Assembly (NCBI GenBank): GCA_947063855.1
Contig: CAMSTW010000006.1
Location: forward strand, 1-64,000
Length of the DNA: 64,000 nt
From: an uncultured Dorea sp.
Lineage (GTDB): Bacteria; Bacillota; Clostridia; Lachnospirales; Lachnospiraceae
Direction of reading: 5' to 3'
Positions within the stretch are counted from its first letter, which is position 1. Each line of letters starts with the position of its first letter. Made by a program: the position numbers and the translations under genes. Below, in pieces: positions 1 to 7,419 of the stretch. The notes below the pieces were generated by a model. That model saw only the letters and a list, made by a program, of their open reading frames with translations, searched no databases and was not told the origin of the DNA.

Positions 1-2735
1 TAATTTGTTTGAAAAAAAGGATTTTAAGTACAAATAATTAGTTGAATAACACGCAAGGTCTGTTTAAAACTGTTAGACCACCTTGCAAACAATGTACATC
101 TAACCGAGATGGTTAATATTACGGCTATGTGGTATAAGATACCATAACAAAGAAAAAACTGCTTAAAAAGGCGAATACACCTTATAGAAAAAATGTAACC
201 AAGGGATAAAACAACATATAGAGTGAAAAGGAAACCGTTCAATATATCAACGGTTTCTCTTCACAAAAAGGCATATGATACTGAAAAATGACAGTCAGTG
301 ACAGAGATTTTATAAAATTATATAGTTAGAACACAACCTCTTCTTCTGCAAAAGTTTCAAATTCCTTGTCACTCGCCGTCACTGGCAACTGAAAATAGTC
401 AAACGGTAACAACTTAAGCCCATAAATAAACTTGCCTTTGTTCGTCTTTTTTGCCCTTAATCCGGCATTTTGTATCGCTCTGTTAAATATTGCGTTGCTT
501 TTTACCGGTTGACCTGTCTCTCTACAGTAACTACGATAATCACTATATAGTTCCCCTGATTGTTGGATAAACTCCTTACCTGTCTCACAACGCTCGGAAA
601 GATAGTTATGAAGCCAGTCATTTTCATTTCGGTAATTTTCAATAGCTTGTTGCACGCACTTGGGCAGAATTAGATTATAATTTGCGTCTGTAAACTTTTC
701 AGCGCCTTCAATAACCCATGATAAAACTGCTTCACCTGCATTTTTAAATAAATAATCTGCATAGTTTTTAATTTCTGTACTGTTTTCAATCACTGCATGA
801 AAAGGAATAATGATTAATCTGCGCCATGTACCGTTATCTGACGTATAAACGCGCGGAAGATGGTTCGTACAGAGAATGAGTGTGTGCGTCGGCTTAAAAT
901 CAAACGGAGCTTTATATTTTTTCTCGGCATAAATTCGGTCAGTTGAACATAATTTTTTCATAATAGATGTATTTAAACTCGTATCATCTTCCAATTCAGA
1001 TGATATAACTAATCTTTTTCCACACAACTCCGCATATTCGGGACTTTTATTTTTACGACACTCTGATGTCAATGTTTCAGCCGAAAGACTGCCGGAATAA
1101 TCACCTAATACCTGTGATAATAAGTTGAAGAATGTACTTTTCCCATTCTTACCAGTGCCATAAGCAATAATAAGATTTTCACAGAACACTTTCCCAATAG
1201 CACACATGCCTACAACCAACTGTAAATATTCCTGTAGCTCGTTGTCTTCGCAGGTTATACTTTTTAAAAATTTCATGAATAGTTCTTTTCCCTTATCTGA
1301 CGGACGAACGGCAGTAATCTTTGTACAATAATCACTTGGATTATGTGGATGTATTTTATGATTTTTCAAATCTATAGTACCCTCTGGTGTATTTAATAGA
1401 AATCCATCTGTGTCGAGTTCGTCTGTAGAAATCTCTATTGAGGGTTGTATTTCTTTAAGGACAGCAGATATTCTCTGTGAATCCCGATTTTTCAATATAA
1501 ATCTGCGGTATTGTTTGATATTTTTTTCTGCGTTATCTGCCTCTTTTCTTGCAGATGAATCATTATTCAAAGCGGCATTATTTTCATCATTCTGTATCTT
1601 TCTTAACAGTAATGTTACTTCCTTTAACTGTCGTTCTGTTAATTCCTGTGCTAATCCTTGGGCTTTTAATGTCCCCTCTTTCCACACCCTTCCTGTATAA
1701 AATAAGAATCCTGTTGCAAGAGAATAACGAAGTCTTTCCCCATATTCCTTAAAAAATACTTTAGCTTGTCCAAGGTCTGTAAAATCATCAGGTTTAAGGT
1801 TAGGAACAACCGCTGTCTTTGAATATTGTTTAGGCGGTATATAATCGGGACTGTTTCGTATATGCTCCATGTAGTATTTATATGCACTTTTCCATATGCT
1901 ATTAAGTTCCTTCTGTTCTAACGGAGGTTTACATTTCTTTGATTCCTCTATAAAAGATTGATAAGCAGTATCACTATCACCTTGGCGGGTCAGAATACGG
2001 CAGGCAAATCTATGTAACGAGGTATTTCTTTGCCCCTGTGGAATAAAGCCATTGCTCTTTGTTGGCAAAGTAACCGTTAATTTTTCTTCTGCACTGCAAA
2101 TTGACCGTTTATCCATAAACTCAGTCAATGTGATGTTACCGTCAACAGGCTCAATCTGCGGATTTTCTACCCCGTAGAAAAAACGGGCAATATCCTTTGC
2201 ATTTGAATCAAATGCCGGAAAATAGTTGCATACATCATTTTTAAGGGTTTCATATTCCTTAATGTCACTGATAATTTTATGCGGAAAATAAACATGAAAT
2301 TTCGGACGTGGTTTCTTTCCGCCTTTGGATTTCATATGATTTCTTGAATATACAATGAAAAAACGCACATTTTTGAAAGCCTTTTTTATATCAGCCGGAG
2401 TTCTCCATTTACTTTCATCATCTGAATCTGTGTTATCAATATCTAACATTGTGCAGTCAGTCTGAATGAAATTATCTTTTTTACGCCGGTTATCCTTATA
2501 CTGGGCGCACACATGGTCATGTGATACGACTTCCTTCAAATTATCAACAGAAGATATTGTTTTACAACGAGGATATAATGTGTTGTTTGCTTTTTCGCGG
2601 ACAGTATTGTAATATAAAGTCATAGTTTCTTCTCCTATTATAAATCAGAACAAATGCTTGTCCTATTCTTGGTAATCTAAAAAGTGAATAGTCGCTGTTT
2701 CTTCCATTTATAATAAGCAATTTTATATACATAAG
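1..2735. mobile_element. Right end of an integrated element (prophage/skin-like) interrupting sigK; the rest lies left of the window
   Basis: P4-type primase next to a sigK whose reading frame departs from the family consensus after ISRSYV; visibly AT-rich compared with the DNA to the right; other end not visible. Confidence 0.7.
326..2623 (-). CDS. Phage/plasmid primase-helicase, P4/D5 family
   Basis: Walker A GTGKNGKSTFFNLLSQVLGDYSG, D5-like C-terminal region, N-terminal primase-like region; AT-rich context. Confidence 0.88.
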   Translation of the reverse strand: MTLYYNTVREKANNTLYPRCKTISSVDNLKEVVSHDHVCAQYKDNRRKKDNFIQTDCTMLDIDNTDSDDESKWRTPADIKKAFKNVRFFIVYSRNHMKSKGGKKPRPKFHVYFPHKIISDIKEYETLKNDVCNYFPAFDSNAKDIARFFYGVENPQIEPVDGNITLTEFMDKRSICSAEEKLTVTLPTKSNGFIPQGQRNTSLHRFACRILTRQGDSDTAYQSFIEESKKCKPPLEQKELNSIWKSAYKYYMEHIRNSPDYIPPKQYSKTAVVPNLKPDDFTDLGQAKVFFKEYGERLRYSLATGFLFYTGRVWKEGTLKAQGLAQELTERQLKEVTLLLRKIQNDENNAALNNDSSARKEADNAEKNIKQYRRFILKNRDSQRISAVLKEIQPSIEISTDELDTDGFLLNTPEGTIDLKNHKIHPHNPSDYCTKITAVRPSDKGKELFMKFLKSITCEDNELQEYLQLVVGMCAIGKVFCENLIIAYGTGKNGKSTFFNLLSQVLGDYSGSLSAETLTSECRKNKSPEYAELCGKRLVISSELEDDTSLNTSIMKKLCSTDRIYAEKKYKAPFDFKPTHTLILCTNHLPRVYTSDNGTWRRLIIIPFHAVIENSTEIKNYADYLFKNAGEAVLSWVIEGAEKFTDANYNLILPKCVQQAIENYRNENDWLHNYLSERCETGKEFIQQSGELYSDYRSYCRETGQPVKSNAIFNRAIQNAGLRAKKTNKGKFIYGLKLLPFDYFQLPVTASDKEFETFAEEEVVF

Positions 2736-3297
2736 AACGGGAGATACCTAACTGCTTCGCAATCTCCCGCTGTGTGTATTCCTCTTCATTATACAGGCCG
2801 TACCGCATCTTAAGCACCATCCGCTCCCGCGCAGACAATTCGGATTCCACCCTGCGGTACAGCATCCGGATATCGTCGCTTAGCTCCACCTTCCGGTGTG
2901 CATCGTCCTCCTCCGTCTCAATAATATCAAAAAGCTGAATCTCGTTGCCCTCCCGGTCGGTTCCGATGGGCTCATACAGCGATATCTCCTTGGATGACTT
3001 CTTCTTTGCCCGCATATACATCAGGATCTCATTCTCGATACAGCGCGCGGCATAAGTACCAAGCCTGACACATTTGTCCGGATTAAACGTCACAACCGCC
3101 TTTATAAGCCCGATCGTGCCTATAGACAGCAGATCCTCCGTATCTTCCGGAGAAGACTGATATTTCTTTACGATGTGTGCAACGAGGCGCAGATTCCGCT
3201 CGATCAGGATATGTTTCGCTTCAAGATCTCCCTCCGTATATTTTTGCATATAATATCTTTCTTCTGCAGCTGTGAGGGGTTGGGGAAATGATTTCAA
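2677..3297 (-). CDS. sigK: RNA polymerase sporulation sigma factor SigK, apparently truncated or interrupted at its C-terminus
   Basis: SFPQPLTAAEERYYMQKYTEGDLEAKHILIERNLRLVAHIVKKY, region 4 'YTQREIAKQLGISRSYV', then non-consensus YKIAYYKWKKQRLFTF. TTG start at 3297 chosen from RBS AGAGGTG. Confidence 0.85.
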   Translation of the reverse strand: MKSFPQPLTAAEERYYMQKYTEGDLEAKHILIERNLRLVAHIVKKYQSSPEDTEDLLSIGTIGLIKAVVTFNPDKCVRLGTYAARCIENEILMYMRAKKKSSKEISLYEPIGTDREGNEIQLFDIIETEEDDAHRKVELSDDIRMLYRRVESELSARERMVLKMRYGLYNEEEYTQREIAKQLGISRSYVYKIAYYKWKKQRLFTF

Positions 3298-3324
3298 GAG
3301 AAGCACCTCTAAGCGTATTTGATA

Positions 3325-3352
3325 TAGTCTATGTGAGGTCTTCTCTTTTTGT
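3325..3352 (-). promoter_or_regulatory. Putative sigma-E/sigma-K-type promoter of sigK
   Basis: Minus strand AC-N17-CATAGACTA, matching the sigma-K pattern AC...CATANNNTA, upstream of the sigK start. Confidence 0.5.
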
Positions 3353-3377
3353 GCTTTTCCACCTAAAAGTATTCTAT

Positions 3378-4616
3378 TTATACTTCCGCCCGTCTCAGAA
3401 TATCATACCGGTCGGCCTTGCACCCCAAATCCACATACAAAACCTGTTTTGAATGGGGTGCACTCTCCATATCCTTTCCTTCCTCATCCACAATTCTTTG
3501 CACCTTTACCTCTACATTCCTGCCGTCCGGCTTCATGATCTCAATCTGCTCCCCCACGGAGAACTTATTCCTCTGTTCGATCCGGTACATCCCGTCCCTC
3601 TTATCCCCGATAATCCCAAGATAAGTATACTCCTTCAGATACGTATTATTATCATAGATCTGGCTGGTCTCGTCCGGTTTTCCGAAGTAAAATCCGGTAG
3701 TAAACTGCCGGTAAGTACAGTTCGAGATCTGATCCAGATACCAGGGCATGTTCTCCTCATACTTCTTTGGGTCTTCCAGATAATCGTCGATCGCCTTCCG
3801 GTAGGTCCGCGCCACCGTCGCGACATAGAGCGCCGTCTTCATACGCCCCTCGATCTTGAAACTGTCGATTCCGGCCCCGATCATCTCGGGAATATGCCCG
3901 ATCATGCACAGATCCTTGGAATTGAAGATAAATGTCCCCCGCTCATTCTCATATACCGGCATATATTCCCCCGGTCTGGTCTCCTCCACGATGGAATACT
4001 TCCACCGGCACGGATGGGTGCACGCCCCCCGGTTGGCGTCTCTTCCGGTAAAATAATTACTTAAGAGACATCTGCCGGAATAAGAGATGCACATCGCCCC
4101 GTGGATGAAGCTCTCAATCTCCATATCCTCCGGAATCCGCTCCCGGATCTCCTTAATCTCCTTAAGCGACAGCTCCCGGGCCGAAACCACCCGCTTTGCC
4201 CCTAACCTCCACCAGAACCGATAAGTCCCATAATTGGTGTTATTCGCCTGGGTGCTGATATGCCGGTCGATCTCCGGGCAGATCTCCTTCGCCAGATCGA
4301 AGATTGCCGGATCCGCAATAATCAGGGCGTCCGGCTCCATCTCCTTTAGCTCGTACAGATACTCCCTCACCCCGTCAAGGTCGTCATTGTGGGCAAGGAT
4401 GTTCACCGTCACATGGACTCTTGCGCCATGCTCATGCGCAAACGCAATCCCCGCTCTCATATCCTCTCCGGAGAAATTCTTCGCCTTTGCCCGCAGTCCA
4501 AAGGCTTCCCCGCCGATATACACCGCGTCCGCGCCGAATATCACAGCCGTCTTAAGCACCTCCAGGCTGCTTGCCGGAATCAGTAATTCCGGACGTCTCT
4601 TATTTCTGTCATTCAT
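3378..4616 (-). CDS. U32 family peptidase-like protein (TrhP/YrrN-YrrO type, tRNA U34 hydroxylation)
   Basis: U32 motifs (RPELLIPASSLEVLKTAVIFGADAVYIGGEAFGLRAKAKNFS, ESFIHGAMCISYSGRCLLSNY), adjacent to a YrrM-like methyltransferase. Confidence 0.88.
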   Translation of the reverse strand: MNDRNKRRPELLIPASSLEVLKTAVIFGADAVYIGGEAFGLRAKAKNFSGEDMRAGIAFAHEHGARVHVTVNILAHNDDLDGVREYLYELKEMEPDALIIADPAIFDLAKEICPEIDRHISTQANNTNYGTYRFWWRLGAKRVVSARELSLKEIKEIRERIPEDMEIESFIHGAMCISYSGRCLLSNYFTGRDANRGACTHPCRWKYSIVEETRPGEYMPVYENERGTFIFNSKDLCMIGHIPEMIGAGIDSFKIEGRMKTALYVATVARTYRKAIDDYLEDPKKYEENMPWYLDQISNCTYRQFTTGFYFGKPDETSQIYDNNTYLKEYTYLGIIGDKRDGMYRIEQRNKFSVGEQIEIMKPDGRNVEVKVQRIVDEEGKDMESAPHSKQVLYVDLGCKADRYDILRRAEV

Positions 4617-4644
4617 TTGGAATACCACCCTCTCAACCTGTTCG

Positions 4645-5313
4645 TCATATATCACATCTGTCTGCATCCTGTCTGCACTTCACGCTTAGCGCAACTCCAT
4701 CCCCCAACGGCAGAATCGACGTCTTAAGCTGCCCGTGATGCTTCAATTCATAAAGATACTCCCGCATCCTGCTGTGAATCGTGCGGTTCCGTCTCTCCAC
4801 GGCAAACCGGGACTCGATCACATCCCCATCCTGCAGCACATTGTCCGATACCAGCACCCCGCCGTCTGTAAGCAGGCGCAAAGCCTCCGGCAGATAATGA
4901 ATATACTGCCCCTTGGCTGCATCCATAAAGATGAAGTCAAAAGGACCCTGAAGGGTCCGCATGACTTCAAGCGCATCTCCCTCAATCAGGGTAATCTGCT
5001 CTTCCTTACCCGCCCGCCTGAAATTCTCCCGCGCAACAGGAATCCGTTTCTCATACTTCTCTATCGTCGTAATCCGTCCACCCTCCGGCATATACTCACT
5101 CATCAGGATTGCCGAGAAACCAACAGCCGTCCCAATCTCAAGGACACGTAACGGCTGCTTTATCATCAGAAGCACCTTCAGAAAGCTCTGGGTCTCCTTG
5201 CGGATAATCGGCACATATGCGTCTGACGCTTCCCGTTCAATCTGCTCAATCACAGGTTTCTCCGGGCCTTCCAAAGACCGGATGTATGTGGTCAGTCTCT
5301 CATCCATCAACAT
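4645..5313 (-). CDS. trmR: O-methyltransferase, TrmR/YrrM-like (tRNA 5-hydroxyuridine methyltransferase)
   Basis: VLEIGTAVGFSAILMSEYMPEGGRITTIEKYEKR and FIFMDAAKGQY; synteny with the U32 gene. Confidence 0.82.
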   Translation of the reverse strand: MLMDERLTTYIRSLEGPEKPVIEQIEREASDAYVPIIRKETQSFLKVLLMIKQPLRVLEIGTAVGFSAILMSEYMPEGGRITTIEKYEKRIPVARENFRRAGKEEQITLIEGDALEVMRTLQGPFDFIFMDAAKGQYIHYLPEALRLLTDGGVLVSDNVLQDGDVIESRFAVERRNRTIHSRMREYLYELKHHGQLKTSILPLGDGVALSVKCRQDADRCDI

Positions 5314-5327
5314 CGTAACTCTCCCAT

Positions 5328-5546
5328 CTATATCTTACTATTAAAATATTCCTGAGAAACCTGTAGTTGCTTCTTAAGAATCTCTCTCCACATCTTTGTA
5401 TGTATTTCACCAGAACCTCTTGAGACTTTTGTCATCCGTATATTCCCATCTTCATCCGCTTTTCGGTAAAAATAATGATCCGTATTCTTGTACAGCTCCC
5501 ATCCGTCTCTTTCACAGAATCGTCTCAATTCTTTCCATCCTGGCAT
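5328..5546 (-). CDS. HicA-like small basic protein, putative toxin
   Basis: 72 aa, MPGWKELRRFCERDGWELYKNTDHYFYRK...KVSRGSGEIHTKMWREILKKQL; HicA-like length and pattern; overlaps the upstream partner. Confidence 0.6.
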   Translation of the reverse strand: MPGWKELRRFCERDGWELYKNTDHYFYRKADEDGNIRMTKVSRGSGEIHTKMWREILKKQLQVSQEYFNSKI

Positions 5547-5959
5547 TGTATCTCTTCTCCTATCAATTCCGGGTTATCCATTATCAACGCCTTAAAAATA
5601 TATGGAATATGCCGCTTCCTGTTTAAACTATGTGAATAGATCTCATACTCATTATAATAGTCCAGAGAATATTCCAGTATTGCCTTACCAAGATTCATCC
5701 TCGCTTCTTCCTCATCTCTTCCATTCTCCACAAGATCAATCTCATTCAAAGACAATGTGATCGAATTATCCTCTTCCACATACCTCATTGCCGTAAACCG
5801 ATACGCTTCTAATATCTCCGCCATCGTCTCCAGATTCGAAAACCACATTTTGTCCCTTGTCCGCTTGATGAACTTAGGTTTCTCATGAATCACACTGTCA
5901 CAAACAGCACTCCATTCCTTTCTCACAGTCGTAGCCCGTTCCATCAACATATCAATCAT
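5525..5959 (-). CDS. Putative Phd/YefM-like antitoxin partner
   Basis: MIDMLMERATTVRKEWSAVCDSVIHEKPKFIKRTRDKMWFSNLETM; 22-bp overlap with the HicA-like gene; RBS and promoter upstream. Confidence 0.5.
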   Translation of the reverse strand: MIDMLMERATTVRKEWSAVCDSVIHEKPKFIKRTRDKMWFSNLETMAEILEAYRFTAMRYVEEDNSITLSLNEIDLVENGRDEEEARMNLGKAILEYSLDYYNEYEIYSHSLNRKRHIPYIFKALIMDNPELIGEEIQCQDGKN

Positions 5960-5969
5960 CTCCTTTATA

Positions 5970-6014
5970 CCTCCAATTATAACAAAAGTGTACACTATGT
6001 CAAGAGTGTACACT
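5970..6014 (-). promoter_or_regulatory. Consensus promoter (TTGACA-16-TATAAT) with two perfect AGTGTACACT palindromes
   Basis: AGTGTACACT at 5987..5996 and 6005..6014; minus strand TTGACATAGTGTACACTTTTGTTATAAT. Confidence 0.82.
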
Positions 6015-6058
6015 TTATATTATATGAAGATTACTGTATTCTATTCATGGGTTCTCCC

Positions 6059-7357
6059 CTACTTCAGCGACTCCTCCTGCAGCCGGTCGAACTCTGCCAT
6101 GCATTCATCCACAGAAGCGCCCTCCATAAGCTTTCTTACAATCAGGCATGTATTCCCCCACTGTTCCACCTTCATGCCTGCATTGCTGGCAAGGACGTAA
6201 GTTCCCTCATTGACCAGGTCATTCAGCGGCTTCAAAGCCGGAATACACTCTACCTCCACATTCTTTGACGGCGAGATCACCTTATTCGTCTCGGCATACA
6301 CCTGGAGCGCCTCGTCTGACAGGATAATCTCAAGAACATCCAGCGCATCTTCCAGATGCCTGGCATTCTTATGAACGGCCAGACCCGTCATGGACATAAC
6401 CGGCATCGGTCCAAGTTCACTTGGAAAACCGATCACCTGCATGTTAAAATCCGGTTTCCCGTAAGCCGTCTCGGCATTCGCCGCCCCCCAGTAAGCCATA
6501 ACTATGGGCGTCTTCTGTGCCAGGAAATCATCTCCTTCACCCTCGATCGCCTCGTAGGTCAGCGCGGTCTTGGCGTCAATATATCCCAGATCGATCATCT
6601 CCTTCAGATACTCGAAGCCCTTACGCATATAGTCGCTGTATTTGCTCTCTCCGCTGTTCAGCGCCTCAATCTCTGCTTCCGTATTGTTCCCGTTATACAT
6701 CTGCGCGTAAGCCTGCGCGAAGACAAAGGTCTCAAGCCACCACCGGTTCGCTCCCACCGGCGTCTCGATCCCCTTCTCCTTAAACACCCGGCAGCACTCC
6801 AGGAACTCCTCCGGCGTACCGGGCAATTCCAGCTCGTACTTGTCAAACATATCCTTATTCACAAACAGTCCGTAGACTACCACCTCCTGAGGGATCCCGA
6901 CCAGTTTCCCGTCCACCGTATTCGCCATGCGCACTACATCTCTTAAGTTCCTGGCGCAGTCGAGTCCGGACAAATCTACCAGCCTTCCTTCTTCTCCTGT
7001 CTTCTGCAGGACATCCGGATTAAGCAGATAAAAATCATCCATATCATTCCGTATACGGTCAAGCGCGACATCATCATACGACTTCTCTTTATAATTCTCT
7101 GATGTATAAGTGGTATATTCCACCCTGAGTCCAAGCTCTTCCTCCGCCATAATAACCGTCTTATCAAACGCTGTTCTTGCGGCATTCTTGGCGTCCGGAT
7201 TAGACCGTTCCATCGGGGCAAACAACTCAACCGCCTTCCGTGCCTCTTTGTCATTATCAACCAGATTCAATCCCGGCTTTTTGCTGCAGGAGACCGCTGT
7301 AAGAACCACGATACCGGCGATTATCATTACTGCGGATCTTTTTATATTACTTCTCAT
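6059..7357 (-). CDS. Extracellular solute-binding lipoprotein (sugar ABC type)
   Basis: Lipobox-like VLTAVSC; SBP features DVVRMANTVDGKLVGIPQEVVVYGLFVNKDMFDKY. Confidence 0.88.
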   Translation of the reverse strand: MRSNIKRSAVMIIAGIVVLTAVSCSKKPGLNLVDNDKEARKAVELFAPMERSNPDAKNAARTAFDKTVIMAEEELGLRVEYTTYTSENYKEKSYDDVALDRIRNDMDDFYLLNPDVLQKTGEEGRLVDLSGLDCARNLRDVVRMANTVDGKLVGIPQEVVVYGLFVNKDMFDKYELELPGTPEEFLECCRVFKEKGIETPVGANRWWLETFVFAQAYAQMYNGNNTEAEIEALNSGESKYSDYMRKGFEYLKEMIDLGYIDAKTALTYEAIEGEGDDFLAQKTPIVMAYWGAANAETAYGKPDFNMQVIGFPSELGPMPVMSMTGLAVHKNARHLEDALDVLEIILSDEALQVYAETNKVISPSKNVEVECIPALKPLNDLVNEGTYVLASNAGMKVEQWGNTCLIVRKLMEGASVDECMAEFDRLQEESLK

Positions 7358-7419
7358 ATCTTACTCCTTTTTTGTGTCCCCCTATACGGCGTAGAGATCC
7401 ATACCTGTCCGGCAGATTC

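Noticed and set aside
24-242. 72-aa hydrophobic ORF at the left edge
   Set aside because: No clear RBS or recognisable family in AT-rich DNA; it may be chance. Not supported as a gene.
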